NCBI RefSeq assembly: GCF_036711975.1
Contig: NC_091976.1
Span: 13,268,001-13,332,000, forward strand
Source: Onthophagus taurus
Taxonomy: Eukaryota; Arthropoda; Insecta; Coleoptera; Scarabaeidae
Length of the DNA: 64,000 bases
Direction of reading: 5' to 3'
Both the position numbers and the translations under genes were made by a program. Of this stretch, positions 33,601 through 43,734 are shown piece by piece (positions within the stretch are counted from its first letter, which is position 1; each line of letters begins with the position of its first letter). The notes beneath the pieces were generated by a model. That model did no database searches and was not told the origin of the DNA. It worked only from the letters and a program-made list of their open reading frames with translations.

Positions 33601-36600
33601 AACCGTATAATGCTCTAATCCGGAAGATACGGGAGGCTGTCCCGTATCTTTTGTATAGTATGCTTTATTGTCACTTTCAGTATATAATTAACACTAAAGC
33701 CCCGTTCTCCTCGTTATTTCCGCATCTTATACTTATTATTGTATCTCCCCTCTTTCACCTGAGCACGCCGTTCTTGTTTTTCCACATCTTCTATCTTCTT
33801 CTATCTTTAACATCCAACTCCTTCCACAGTGTGGACTCTTCCTTCCTTCTTAGTATTTCTTCTGTTGAGTACCCTACTCTGATATAATATTCCGTCCAAT
33901 ACTCTTCCAAAGTCCCTCCTTTGCTCCAGTCCATCCTCTTACCTTATCACCCTTCTATCTGCTTCCACCCGCATCTTTTCCAGTTTAACTTCTTTCTCAT
34001 TATACAGGATGAGTTATTAGTATCCCGGTGGTCGATAATTACTAAACCGTTTGAAACCCAAAAAAATGTTTTATACAAAAGTTCATGACTTTCTATTACG
34101 TAAAATTATTTTCATTTAGACAGTTATTACATCTTTTTAAATCTCATAAAGTACCAAGTCGCATTAAAATCTGGTATATCGGAGCAAAATTATTTTACAT
34201 TATAAAATATTAATCAAATAATAAAAGGAAGAAAAAAACTGTGAAAAATAAGCAGAATATAATATTAAGTACAAGAACGCATATTTTATTACACATTATT
34301 CTTTAAATTCTAAATATCAGGAAAACTAATAAAGTTAGATATATGACATACTTATCATTAATTAAAGGTAACTTGATGAGCAATTCAACCAGCACACAGT
34401 ATACAGGCTGTTCCATTTAAAAAACTTATGAAAAAGCTATTTGAAAAAAATCAAAAGTAACTAAGCTTTATGAACATGCTGTATAGCAGTGGTGTCCATA
34501 ATGTCGATCGCGATCGACCGCGAAGCCGTTTTGAGTCGATCGCCAACAAAATCATGAATCTGAAATATCTATATCTGGGAAAAAAAAGATTACTTTTAAA
34601 ATGTAAAAAATATATTAAATCCTTCGGTCGATCTTGGCAAGACATTTATATAAAAAGTCGATCTTGATCAGAAATTTGTGGACACCACTGCTGTATAGCG
34701 TATTTAATATCTTTGGTTACTATCATCTGGCTATCATCATTTATCTACTGGCTTTGACTATTATTTGACATAGTATAAAGAATAATTGTTATTTAACACC
34801 ATATGTTATACTATATACATATGAAACGGAAATAATGCAGTGCCAATAATTGGGTGCCTTACTCTAATTTGATGAATAAAAAAAACTAGTAAATAATTAA
34901 ATTAAAATAATTTTTTAGGGCAACCCTAACGAAAACTTACATTATCCTCATTTATCTGAAGATACTTTAATGTCCGACATAAAAAATCTTCTAATCCAAT
35001 CGGATCCCGACGATTTAACCCATGACGTTATTTTTAATGTTGGTTTACAAAAATTTCCCGCTCATAAATACATTCTAGTCAATAGTAGTAAGACAATCAT
35101 CGATTTTAAATCTCGCTCAAAAGATTCGTATAATTTAGAAAAAATTCGTCCGGAGTTATTTGAAGAACTTCTCACATGGATTTATACAGGAAATTGTAAT
35201 TTAATCCACACTGGTGAATGTCCAAATCATTTGTTAACAGTCGATGGTGATAAAAACTCTGTACGATTATTGCAAGATTTAACAAGAAAATTTGGAGTTG
35301 TTGATTTAGATAAAATACTTTCTAATTTTACTATGGTCGGAAATAAAATTGAATATGCTAAAAAAATGAATACATTCCATCATTCGCCGAATAAAAGTTT
35401 TAATAGAATGGATTTTCCCGAATTACATGATGTAAAAATAATTTCAAAAAATGGACAAAGTTTATCTGCACATAAATGTATATTAATAGCTCGGGTCCAG
35501 TTTTTTAGAAATATTTATTCGAGTAGATGGAACACAAATTCACCGCTGGAAAAAATCGATTTACCATATACATTAAACATTTTAGAATTTTTTTTGGAAT
35601 TTATTTACACCGATAAAATTAAATCAATTTCAATTATTGATATAGATTCTTTATGCCACTTACTACAATTAAGCGATCAATATTTAATCGAACGTTTACA
35701 TAATTTGTGTCAAATCGAGCTATGTTATCGATTATCCTTTAAAAATGCGGTTGAAATGTTTGCAATTTCTGCAGCATTTAATGCAACAGAATTACAACGT
35801 TGTACGATGGAATTTATCTGTTCAAATTTACCAACCTTTTTAGATTTAAAATTACTTAACGATTTAGATGATGATTTATTAACGGAATTAACAAAATATT
35901 ATTGTTTTTCGATTAAATCGATGCAAAATCGTATTATCACCCCGTTTAGTACGGCTCCTAGCGATGAAGAAGTACTTGCTATCGTTGAAAACTGCAGTTT
36001 TGATGAAACAGAGGTGACACCAAAAGTAACAAAAACAACTGCAAAATCACATAGAACCCGATACAGATCGCATAAAGATAGTATTTCGGAAAATTATAAA
36101 GATGATTCAATTAATGATGGTTCATTAATGAGTTGTTCGCCTAAAATTGAAGCTGTAATTCCGAAAATGAAAGAAATTCATCTTCCATCAAGGATTAAAG
36201 CGATTACTCAAGCCCAAGAAAAAATGTCTTCTGAAAAAAATGGCAATTTTAATTTTGTAAAGTTAAGTTCGTCAATGGACGAGAGAAATTTTATGGGATT
36301 CGATGAATTTCCTACTTTAGGAACTTCACCGCCTTGTGTTATTAATAAAACTCCAAAAAGATTAAGTGGAGAAAAAACACCCACTTTTAAACAAAAACAT
36401 AAGAAAATTATCCTTGGAACGAGTCCTCAACAAAATAAAACATCCTCACCACCTGGAAATCCTTGGAAAATTAATTTTGAAACAGACGTAACTAAATGTG
36501 AGTTAGAAAATCAAAATAAAGTTGCTAATATGCAAACGATTGTTATGGAGGAGAAACAACAAAAAGAAAAATTTAATCGGATGATATCTAAACCTTTAAT

Positions 36601-39084
36601 TTATACCCAGGTTTGGTTAAATACACTGACCGGCAAAAAAAACCGGCCACTAAAATGTAGCCACAATTTCAAAGCTAGCTTACTCGCCAACCACTCATTC
36701 GATTTTGATGGTTCTTTTTTTGATCGAAAGGTTGATTCTTCTGTAATAATCCTGCGATAGAAATTTTTATTCGGATATTAATTTGAGCATATACGAGGTG
36801 CAAGAATGAGGAAAGCTTTTTTTCTCGAAATTAGTAATACCCTGTGGGGTGCAGCTGCTACAGCAGACGGTGTTAACTGGAATCAAACGGTAGCCCAATC
36901 TTTTCTGAGCATTTTGTTTTTTTATTCACTCTATTATCTCTGTTACTAACGAAGATGCAGTATTTTAAAGCGATCGCCTGTGAAAACAAGACGAGTGACA
37001 ATAATAGCTGATGACCGTTTTATTGTTCTAAGCAATCGTATAACGACAGCTGTAATTTGAAGACGGTGTCGTCTTCAAATGGTGCATGTTGTTGATGTCA
37101 GTGAGAGAACCATTCCCTGAAAACTTGCTAGATGTGGTCTCGCTGCAAGAAGGCTGCCAAAGGCTGTTTCCAAGATATCTGCGCGCTTACAAGTAAATTG
37201 GGAGATCGAGCAATGGAGGAAAGTCCTTTTTACGGATGAGTAGTGGTTTTGTCTATCACCCGATGGTCGATGAGCGAATATGAAGACGTTGAAATGAAAG
37301 ATTTGTGGACTATACAATTATGAAACGCAAATGTTTCGATGGTGGTTTTGTGATGGTGTGGTCGGGAATTTACAATGAAGCCTATACAGATTTTTAATCT
37401 TCGTTAAAAATGGCGCCTTAAATCACTGACCTTGAAAACAAAAACTGGGCACCCGAAACAGTTTTGCAGAAGCACTTACATTTTCTTAGAATTACAGAAT
37501 TACTTACGTCCTTCATTATTGTAAACATCTGTTGACAAATAAACAAGAAAACAAACTTAATTTAATGTAACAATTAATAATAACACGAAAATTAATAGCG
37601 TGTGTGCCCCCAACGAGCTAAAATAACCTCATGTAGTCGCAACGCGGCATTGAACTGATTAGGTTCGTAATTGATTCTTGAGGAATTGCGGCAAACTCTT
37701 TTTCAAAAGCAATTCGTAACTCTTGAAGGTTGTCCAGTAGGACAGGACGACGACGAATGCGTCTCTCAAGTTGGTCCCAAAGATATTCGATAGGGTTAAG
37801 GTCCAGGCTGCACGCTAGTCACTCTATCCGTTCAATACCCTACTTCATCAAGATATTCGTGCTACGTGCGGTCGCGCATTGTCATGCATTAGCATGAATC
37901 CGTCACCAATAAAATGGGAATAGAACCTCCATGGAAAGGTACTCTTTCCGAAATTGTGCAGGTCGCAAACCTTTCATTACGACGTCTCCACACTCATTCT
38001 CAACCATCAGGTGACCAGATACAAAATCGGGACTCGTCAGTGAAGAGCACCTTACCCCATTGTTCCATTCCCTAATTCATATGTACGCGCCCAAATTGAA
38101 GACGTGCTCGCCGATGTCTCTGGAGCAGCCGAGGTCTTTTGCCAGGTCTTCTTGCAGTCAGATCACTTTTATCAAGTCTTTGATGAATAGTTCTTTCACT
38201 TACGTCAACCCCACGCACCATCAACTCGTCATCAACTGCTGTTGTCACTCGTCTTCTACCGAAACCTTGCCGCCTAGTGAAATTTCCTGTTTCCACATAT
38301 TGGTTCCAGGCATCCTGAACTGTTGTTCGGGGTATACCCAACGTATGGGCAACGTATTGCTGACTTTTGCCATCCTCAATTTAAGTAACAATACGCGCAA
38401 CATCAGTTACTGACAACGGAATTGCTACTATGTTAAAAGACTGTAAAAATCTTTAACAACTGTCAATTTACTATTCGAAACAAATGACATACGCTACCTA
38501 GCGCGCCAGCTTAGATTTTTTATGCTTGTTTGTCTTGTTTTTAGAGTCGTTCGCTTTAAAACACTGCATCTCCGTTAGTAATAGAGATAATAGAGTGAAT
38601 AAAAAAACAAGATGTTCAGAAAAGTTTGGGCTACCGTTTGATTCCAGTTAACACCATCTGCTGTAGCAGTTACACCCCACAGGGTATTACAAATTTCGAG
38701 AAAAAATAGTTTTTCTCATTCTTGCAGCCCGTATATGCTCAAATTAAAATCTAAATGAAAATTTCTATCGCAGGATTATTACCGAAGAATCAACCATTCG
38801 ATCAAAAAAACAATTATCAGAATCGAATACGCGGTTCGCAAGAAAGCTAGCTTTGAAGTTTTGGCTAATTTATAGTGGCCGGTTTTTTTTGCCGGTCAGT
38901 TTATAAGATTTTTGTTTTATCTTATTTAATTCGGTTTTTTTAGATTGAAGATAAAGCTCTTGAGGATTTGATGAAATTTTATAACTGTTCGGATGTTTTT
39001 GATGAAGTCATTACAATGGAAAGGGTTAGTAATAAGGACATTGGAGTTCATCCAACTTGGACAAAAATTCATAAAGTTTTATGA
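23520..39084 (+). CDS. IBtk: IBtk, inhibitor of Bruton tyrosine kinase homologue (whole gene)
   Basis: Four exons, 23520-24652, 30644-31064, 34919-36610 and 38944-39084 (stop TGA), all GT-AG and in frame, total 1128 aa. Domain order is diagnostic. Two ankyrin repeats lie at about 52-128 (DGRTSLHMAVSVGRKDV, YTPLHRSIYYGNIHG). RCC1 repeats are at about 145-320 (VYIWGPDTN, VYSCGHGQGGRLGLG, VFSWGLNGGQLGHE). A first BTB is at about 548-640 (DVIFNVGLQKFPAHKYIL) and a second at about 683-795 (ELHDVKIISKNGQSLSAHKC). A low-complexity basic linker and a conserved C-terminal tail follow. In vertebrates IBTK is a Cullin-3 substrate adaptor and was named for binding BTK. In insects a Cul3 adaptor role is the inference. 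All three introns carry transposons, yet no coding damage is seen. Confidence 0.95.
24790..24826. repeat. Double TGACGTCA palindromes
   Basis: Two TGACGTCA octamers lie 5 bp apart near 24800-24820, with a related GTGACGTCAC near 30468 in the inverted end of the same element. This matches the CREB/ATF consensus, but it is part of a repeat arm and regulatory use is not shown. Confidence 0.4.
25020..25350. repeat. ACTAG/TTCGGGTTTAGCCG foldback repeat cluster 1
   Basis: Contains several copies of CTAGAACTAACAC (and complement GTTAGTTCTAG) and hairpins built on ATTCGGGTTTAGCCGT paired with GGCTAAACCCGAATGTTTCT. The same family recurs at 28140-28440, 29640-30240 and 44270-44600, and in the arms of the Penelope-like elements at 43481 and 47385. 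Confidence 0.75.
25528..27470. mobile_element. 1943-bp insertion with TTAA duplication and GGCTCCTTAACCG ends
   Basis: The terminal inverted repeats are GGCTCCTTAACCG at 25528 and CGGTTAAGGAGCC ending at 27470, flanked by exact TTAA on both sides. Comparison with the uninterrupted paralogue near 28590 (GCGAGTTAAATG) confirms the empty site. TTAA suggests piggyBac-type transposition, although the ends do not start with CCC. No transposase is encoded. Inside is another inverted-repeat element (26102-27090). Confidence 0.85.
26102..27090. mobile_element. TA-type MITE with ATACAGGGTGATTCAAAAAA end
   Basis: The left arm 26102-26340 and right arm about 26880-27085 are inverted copies (TGCCATACGGCGATTTTCTT; AATCGGAAAGGGTGATTTCT). 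The left end is ACAGGGTGATTCAAAAAACC. The right end is truncated. A related fragment in reverse orientation lies at about 33000-33070. Confidence 0.7.
28140..28440. repeat. ACTAG foldback repeat cluster 2
   Basis: A hairpin with arms AGAACTAACACTAGACCTAG and complement, loop at CATCTCTTAAGACG, followed by TAGCGCTAGTTAGCAT. Same family as cluster 1. Confidence 0.7.
28437..29632. mobile_element. 1.2 kb near-perfect palindromic foldback element
   Basis: The left arm from CTACTATCGGTGCAAAAAGT (28437) is matched by its inverted copy ending at 29632. The arms are about 500 bp each, around a centre with GTACGTCGCCCC and AAATAAGGCGTGCCGTCC. Minus and plus open frames here are by-products of the arms and show no protein family. 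Confidence 0.8.
29640..30240. repeat. ACTAG foldback repeat cluster 3, with 174-bp tandem unit
   Basis: Two adjacent 174-bp units (about 29770-29943 and 29944-30117) each contain AGAAACATTTCGTTTAGC, a GTCTCTTAAGACGGCTAAAC hairpin and GTAGCGCTAGTTAGCATAAG. Further partial copies flank them. Confidence 0.75.
30644..31064 (+). CDS. IBtk: IBtk exon 2
   Basis: 421 nt. It begins AGGTCCTC after a TTTCTTTTAG acceptor and completes an Arg codon with exon 1. It ends GTTATACAG before GTGAGT, phase 0. It encodes the region between the RCC1 domain and the first BTB. Confidence 0.92.
31065..31619. other. IBtk intron 2, left part, nothing recognised
   Basis: AT-rich intronic sequence without a recognisable element. 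The native donor side of the intron is at 31065. Confidence 0.35.
31620..32200 (-). pseudogene. LINE reverse-transcriptase C-terminal tail
   Basis: The minus strand encodes IIKNVTSYRYLGVQITDKGD, EEIISRIGQANR, then TIEVKRLKWYGRSMRR and a frame-shifted basic tail near 31740. This is the thumb and C-terminal region of RTE-like or related endonuclease-type LINEs. Everything upstream (fingers and palm) is absent, as in a 5'-truncated insertion. Confidence 0.75.
32704..32872. repeat. Long hairpin (MITE-like)
   Basis: The arms 32704-32764 and 32814-32872 are inverted copies, for example AAGTGATCAATTATCTATCA and its complement. The spacer is about 50 bp. No flanking duplication was identified. Confidence 0.75.
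33000..33070 (-). mobile_element. Fragment of ACAGG..GATTCAAAAAACCGC MITE
   Basis: GAAGTCTGTCGGCGGTTTTT followed by TGAATCGTCCTGTA is the reverse complement of the end seen at 26102. The other end is missing. Confidence 0.6.
33073..33310. mobile_element. 238-bp TA-type MITE (CAGTCCGCGTCATAAG)
   Basis: The ends CAGTCCGCGTCATAAG and CTTATGACGTGTACTG are inverted with two mismatches. TA lies on both sides (33071-33072 and 33311-33312). Confidence 0.75.
33315..33639. mobile_element. 325-bp palindromic MITE (TGTCCCGTATCTTCCGG)
   Basis: Starts CAGGTGTCCCGTATCTTCCG directly after TA 33313-33314. The inverted copy ends near 33639. Arms of about 140 bp include GCATTATACGGTTGAAG, TTTTTCTAATAA and GAACTGTTTAAA, around a GC-rich centre (GGTAACCGGCC). 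Confidence 0.8.
33640..34486. other. IBtk intron 2, no gene
   Basis: C/T-rich stretch at 33700-34000, then AT-rich sequence. TATACAGGATGAGTTATTAG at 34003 and TATACAGGCTGTTCCATTTA at 34401 look like ends of TA-inserting elements, but pairing is unclear. Open frames such as 33591-33887 have no family features. Confidence 0.4.
34487..34690. mobile_element. 204-bp hAT-type MITE with CTGTATAG duplication
   Basis: The terminal repeats CAGTGGTGTCCA and TGGACACCACTG are perfect over 12 bp. The 8-bp duplication CTGTATAG occurs at 34479-34486 and 34691-34698. A GATCG-rich palindrome lies inside the left end. Confidence 0.92.
34919..36610 (+). CDS. IBtk: IBtk exon 3 (two BTB domains and linker)
   Basis: 1692 nt after TTTTTTAG. 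It reads GNPNENLHYPHLSEDTL before the internal Met at 34970. The exon ends with TATACCCAG before GTTTGG at 36611. The open frame continues to 36760 only because the intron and the start of a Tc1 element happen to be open. The junction to IEDKALEDLM in exon 4 is in phase 0. Confidence 0.93.
37060..37400 (+). pseudogene. Tc1 transposase fragment (plus strand)
   Basis: The plus strand reads VSERTIP, LAARRLPK, then WRKVLFTDE (first catalytic Asp) and FCLSPDG with stops and frame changes, followed by a VMVWSGIYNEA segment. Heavily decayed. Confidence 0.6.
37600..38450 (-). pseudogene. Tc1 transposase relic (minus strand)
   Basis: The N-terminal helix-turn-helix IPRTTVQDAWNQYVETGNF and RTIHQRLDKSDLTARRPGKR lie at 38341-38072. 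VLFTDESRF-like sequence is near 38050. The C-terminal DLNPIEYLWDQLERRIRRRP with catalytic Glu is near 37800-37740, in shifted frames. The TDE, (disrupted) and PDLNPIE blocks identify a DD34E Tc1-like transposase. Confidence 0.8.
38944..39084 (+). CDS. IBtk: IBtk exon 4 (C-terminal exon)
   Basis: 141 nt after TTTTTTTAG, encoding IEDKALEDLMKFYNCSDVF and the conserved VHPTWTK ending, stop TGA at 39082-39084. This tail is conserved in IBtk proteins and shows that splicing skips the Tc1 element. Confidence 0.88.
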   Translation: MEDKALEDLMKFYNCSDVFDEVITMERVSNKDIGVHPTWTKIHKVL

Positions 39085-39197
39085 AATGATTAATTTTTAA
39101 CATTTTTAATGATTTTGTACTCACAAAATATATATGATTGTGTTTAATTTTAAGTAATTGTGAAGTAAAGTAATTGACAAAGCTAAATTATCTTTTT

Positions 39198-39203
39198 AAT
39201 AAA
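39198..39203 (+). terminator. Poly(A) signal of IBtk
   Basis: AATAAA 114 bases after the IBtk stop codon. Confidence 0.5.
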
Positions 39204-40364
39204 TTTAAGTAATTTCTTTACCTTTTAACAAAGTGACAATTAATTAATTGTCATAAATCTTATAGATATTTTAAGGCATACTAATTTGAGGTGATAATGG
39301 TTTAAGCGCAAGATATGATTAATGAATATTGTGCTTTATTTGTTCATAAATATTCAAACTATAATTGGGAATTGATTTGCAAATGGAATTACAACTGTAT
39401 ACAGATCGTTTTGCAAGATTAGAATGTTATAAGGAATGTTTTATTATTAAGTGCTGCAATGATAGACTTAAAAGACTAAAATAAAAAGATTACTGCAAAA
39501 GCAATGGAAAGTAAGATCGAAATTCACAGATGAAACAGTACTAGAGGAACCTTAGCAATGTATATTTGGCTTTGTGTCTAACAATAAGGCAATAAACCAG
39601 ATAGAAATTTATGGTGAATACTATGCGAAGATGTACCTGAGGTGGACACAATCAACTATGTATATTGAACTAAAAGTATAACTTTAGACTTTTAAAAAAG
39701 TGTTAGACGTTTCGAGATCAAACAAAAAAAGAAAGAACAAAAAAAAAACAGACAAAAATAGACAGAATGTAATATTAAGTACAGCGTCTGTCACTCTACA
39801 GTGCTAGCGTTAATTTTTTTGCAATCAGACGAAAGAAGTTTTCTAAAAACGGGTTGCAGGGTGTGAATAAGCCACTTTTCTAGTTTTAAATACATATTTA
39901 TTCACAGTTATTAAAATTGCACCCGTTAGATATCGGTAATGTTAGGCTTGCAAATCGTGCAGGGTCAAACTGTGCGCAGGATTTCTCCTAACGCGTAAGT
40001 CGAATAATTAAAACTTGAATCGACTTGATTACTTTAGTAAACTCAAAAACTAGGGAACTGCATAGGATTTTTAAAAAATATTCATTTTTGATGAAATGGT
40101 GACGATTTTACAAGAAGTGTCGTATTTATCGATAAAAAACGTACATAAAAATGGTTGAAAAACAGAGAATCTGAGACATATCGAAAAACGGCTACGTAGG
40201 TACTTACCTAGAATAAGATAATACAAACTTTTGAAAAAAAAATCTTGAAAATCCGTTGAAAAATGTGTAAGTTATCGTGTGCACAGATTTGAAAAATGTA
40301 GTTTCCAGAAAAACGCGATTAAACTTTTCGAATGTAAAAAATTGTATATTTTTTCTAGATACAT
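39204..40364. other. Intergenic, nothing recognised
   Basis: AT-rich sequence downstream of IBtk without a recognisable gene. An A-rich tract lies at 39720-39760. Confidence 0.4.
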
Positions 40365-41400
40365 CTAATCAGCGATTCCTGCACCATACGGCTGCCCTTC
40401 CTGAAGCTTATTTTCATCTTCTACAGCTTTTCTGTCTGACAGTAGGCTTCTACGACCTTCTTTAGCCTCAGCAAACATGGAGCGCTCAGCGCGAGCAATG
40501 CGATTTAAATCCGTCTCATGACAAAAGTCGAAGCACGATCTTCCAATTGTTAATTTCAGTGCTTGCATTATTTCCATAATGCTTGTAAGACCGTCATTAA
40601 AATTGCAAGCAGCTATATCAGACGCAATGTCAACCACTTTCTTGCCACTATGAATAGTTTTTGGTGCGATAGACCATAACGCGGCGTTGTAACTTTCATT
40701 GCTGTTTTGCGTATATCCCCCTAAACATCTTGTCAAAAGATCTTCCCTTGATAGTTTTTCGTACACAGGTATCACTGCGTTGAAAACATCATTGCCGATT
40801 GCTGGCTTGTGAGTGTACTCGGTGTACTCATCGATTTCTGACAAAGCGTACGCTTTTTACCAGGAACACCACGAGTCAGCACCAACTGCACAATTGTCAT
40901 GCTTTGGAGGTTCATCTGTTGAAATTTGATGATACAAAGTAGCCCAGATCTCTTTTTTCATGTCCTTCAAGGAATCGCAATTTCTGCGAATAGCCAATCC
41001 ATAATATAAGGAAAGTTCATCAATTAATTTTCCTCTTAATTTTCCTTTGCCTCCTCATCCGCGTGTGTTTCTTTTTAGATTTCGTATCCGTGTGCTCATT
41101 CGTTTCTGAACGTGATCGACGCATTCTTTTTTGGTTACTATTACACTATCATAGGACTGAGCGTCCATAATACCTTTGAAGGTTTTGCTGCCTCCGTCTC
41201 CTACGTAAAAACAGTACTTCAAATTATGTTTTTCTTCGGATCGTTGAAACATCTCTACGACGGAGTCCACTTCCATTTTTCCTGAAGATCCGACATGGTT
41301 TAAGTCACATATTTCTTTATGATCTTCGATCCAATCTTGAAATTCTGCAGTATCTTCTTTACCTTTCCAGTAACTACACTTTTTACAAATTTTTGATTTT
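40365..41400 (-). pseudogene. MULE-like transposase fragment
   Basis: The minus strand reads MEVDSVVEMFQRSEEKHNL and CFYVGDGGSKTFKGIMDA (41276-41055), then VTKKECVDHVQKRMSTRIR. It continues in another frame with ELSLYYGLAIRRNCDSL. Then 40844-40365 gives FNAVIPVYEKLSREDLLTRC and GGYTQNSNESYNAALWSIAP. This order matches a multicopy insect transposase family with a GDGDSKTYKG motif that is often grouped with Mutator-like elements. The superfamily name is tentative. A second fragment of the same family is at 57390. Confidence 0.7.
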
Positions 41401-41461
41401 ACATATGGAATTACCCCTTTGTTCTATAGAAGTCGGGTAAAGTCCCCTTTTTTAACTTCCG

Positions 41462-42851
41462 GGAATAGGAACTATTGGCAATATATTCTGCCATAAATTT
41501 TTTTAATCATTTCCTACACGGAAACAATTTTACAGTTTTCACCAACCACAAACCTATAACTATGGCAATATTTTCATCAACAGAAAAAACACCAAGACAA
41601 ACCAGCTACCTAAATTACATAACACAATATACAACCGATGTGAGATACATGAAGGGAAATTCCAATATTGTTGCAGACACTTTGTCCAAGACAAATATTG
41701 AATCCCTAAATTCTCAGTACCCCGATACACTTACACTTTACAGAGCTTAACTCACAGATATCGAGTTGTCGAACCTATTACATAAGTAATTTTCTCACAC
41801 TCACACTACACCCTATCAGTTATTGCTACAACCCACAACGCTACCTGATATCAAATTATGGTGTGAAATATCAACGCAATCTCCGCGAATTTACATTCCG
41901 CAGCAATTTAGAGAAATAGTTATAGAAAAGTTTCATGGTTTATCTCATCCTGGCATACGAGCTACCATTCATTTAATAAAAACAAAATTCTTTTAGCCTC
42001 ATATGTCGAAACAAATTCGTATTTGGACAAAATCATGTTTGCAATGCCAGAAAGTAAAAATTCAAAGACATACAAAATCACCAATTCTCAAAATTAAAGT
42101 TCCAAAAGTTCGATTTGAACACATACACATTGATTTGGTTGGTCCACTCACTCCATCTCTTGGATGTACTTATCTGCTCACGGTCATCGAGCGTTTTACA
42201 CGGTGGCCAGAGGCTTTTCCTCTCTAAGATATCTCTGCAGTCTCTATTGCGGATACACTCTTCAGGCATTACTTCAGCCGTTTCGGTATCCCTACCACAA
42301 TCACTCACGATTAAGGATGACAATTCGAATCACTATTATTTTCAAAATACCAATTACTTTTAGGTACTCATCAAATACACACATTTGCTTATCACCCACA
42401 AAGTAACGGTATGATTGAACGATTTCACCGTACTTTGAAATCAGCGATTATTGCTCGAGGTAATTCTACTAGATGGAACAATGACTTGCCTTTGATTCTC
42501 CTAGGTCTTAGGTCATCCCTAAAGGAGGATTTAGGTTACTCATCCGATGAATTGGATTATGGTCAGCAATTCATATTACCAGGAGAATTTTTCATATCTA
42601 CCGAACCATCGATTGAAACTGAACCATTATTATCAAGTTTAAAATCATCTTTTGCTGACATTAAACCAGTTCAGTCAACCATACATTCCAGCCAAAAACC
42701 TTTTGTACACAAAGAATTATTCAGGTCAAACTTTGTATTTGTTAAAATTACTGGAATTAAACCTACGTTGTCTCCTAGGTACGGAGGTCCCTTCAGACTG
42801 TTGAAGAGATTTTCAAATTTTTCGTTGTATAGAAAGACGGTAAAGAAATAA
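41462..42851 (+). pseudogene. Ty3/gypsy pol fragment: RNase H and integrase
   Basis: Plus strand, several frames. RNase H region: FNHFLHGNNFTVFTNHKPIT and YMKGNSNIVADTLSK (41475-41750). Integrase zinc-binding region near 41930-42060: HGLSHPGIRATIHL and CLQCQKVK. Integrase core: HIHIDLVGPLTPS (catalytic Asp) and FTRWPEAFPL, then HPQSNGMIERFHRTLKSAI (catalytic Glu) at 42411 onward, and a C-terminal KPTLSPRYGGPFRLLKR chromodomain-like tail. Frameshifts near 42225 and 42360 break it. No flanking LTRs were recognised. A related integrase piece is at 58118-58507. Confidence 0.88.
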
Positions 42852-43465
42852 ATGTAAGCCTCGATTTGCTGAAATCGGCTTTCTTTTTGAACGAAAACGT
42901 TTCTCCTGAATACAACAATTTAATAATTAATTAAACTAAAAAAGTACATTTTAAATTTTAAGTCAAATTTTTGACTAAATGTTTCCTTTTTTCTGTTCTT
43001 TCTTTATAGGAGAGGAAGTGGATGTAGTGTACTGTGGCAGCAGCTCCATTTAAAAACATAAAATATAACTTCATTTGTTATTATTTTTATATTTGAACAC
43101 AATTGTTTTTGAAGACAAATATAACAGACGCAAAATAAAAAGAAGGAAGAAAATGAAGGTAATTTTATAATTTTATTATTATGTTGGCCAATATCTCATA
43201 GCTACAACATATTTGAAATCAGCAACCCAAAATGAACTAAAAACATTCAACTGATTTACTGTACACAAAAAAAAGTTAAAGTTTGCAGTACAGTATAATT
43301 AACGCAATGTGCCCACCACCAACTTCCTTCAATCAGTCAGAAGACCTAACAAGTAGATCAAAGTCAAATATGAGTGTGTTTTTCTGACGAGAAATTACTT
43401 TATTTGTTACTTACCTTTAACTACTATAATATAATATACGTAAAATAAGAAGAAATGTATCTTAA
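42852..43465. other. Downstream of gypsy fragment, nothing recognised
   Basis: AT-rich sequence without an identified LTR, gene or repeat. Confidence 0.35.
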
Positions 43466-43480
43466 CAGGTAAGTACTATA

Positions 43481-43707
43481 AGTACGAAGGCTTTCACGGC
43501 CGGAGTTAATTGAACTAAAACTAGAACTAACACTAGAAACTTTCGGGTTTTGCCGTGCGTCTTTTAAGAAAAGGTTTGACGTTTCGGATGCCATGTTGCA
43601 ACCTTCTTCAGAAACTTCGAAACAGTTTCTGAAGAAAAGGTTTGACCTTTTCTTAAAAGACGCCCGGCAAAACCCGAAAGATTCTAGTGTTAGTTCTAGT
43701 TTTAGTT
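43481..43707 (-). mobile_element. 227-bp Penelope-like foldback with 15-bp TSD
   Basis: Exact CAGGTAAGTACTATA duplications flank it (43466-43480 and 43708-43722). The inverted arms carry AACTAGAACTAACACTAG, CTTTCGGGTTTTGCCG and TCTTTTAAGAAAAGGTTTGA with their complements. The start AGTACGAAGGCTTTCACGG is shared with the element at 47385. The centre holds a hammerhead-like motif on the minus strand. Confidence 0.85.
43574..43615 (-). ncRNA. Hammerhead-ribozyme-like motif C
   Basis: Minus strand: stem I GUUU, core CUGAAGA, one extra A, stem II GGUUGC with loop and GCAUCC (one mismatch), GAA, palindromic ACGU as stem III, C at the cleavage position, stem I partner AAAC. Same layout as motifs A and B with different stem bases. 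Confidence 0.55.
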
Positions 43708-43734
43708 CAGGTAAGTACTATATAAATTCTGTCA

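Larger units (their letters stand above)
36624..38901. mobile_element. Tc1-type element with ~330-bp inverted ends, IBtk intron 3
   Basis: The left end CACTGACCGGCAAAAAAAAC (36624) and the inverted right end (38901) share similarity for over 300 bp, including AAAGCTAGCTT and CCCTGTGGGGTG. TA flanks are at 36622-36623 and 38902-38903. Removing it leaves a 53-bp intron. Two Tc1 transposase relics in opposite orientation lie inside. Confidence 0.8.

Noticed and set aside
36611..36760. C-terminal extension of IBtk in the open frame
   Set aside because: The reading enters the intron and a Tc1 terminal repeat. A consensus donor at 36611 joins in phase to exon 4, which encodes the conserved IBtk tail.
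41462..42851. Complete LTR retrotransposon
   Set aside because: Only RNase H and integrase parts remain, with frameshifts, and no pair of LTRs was found.
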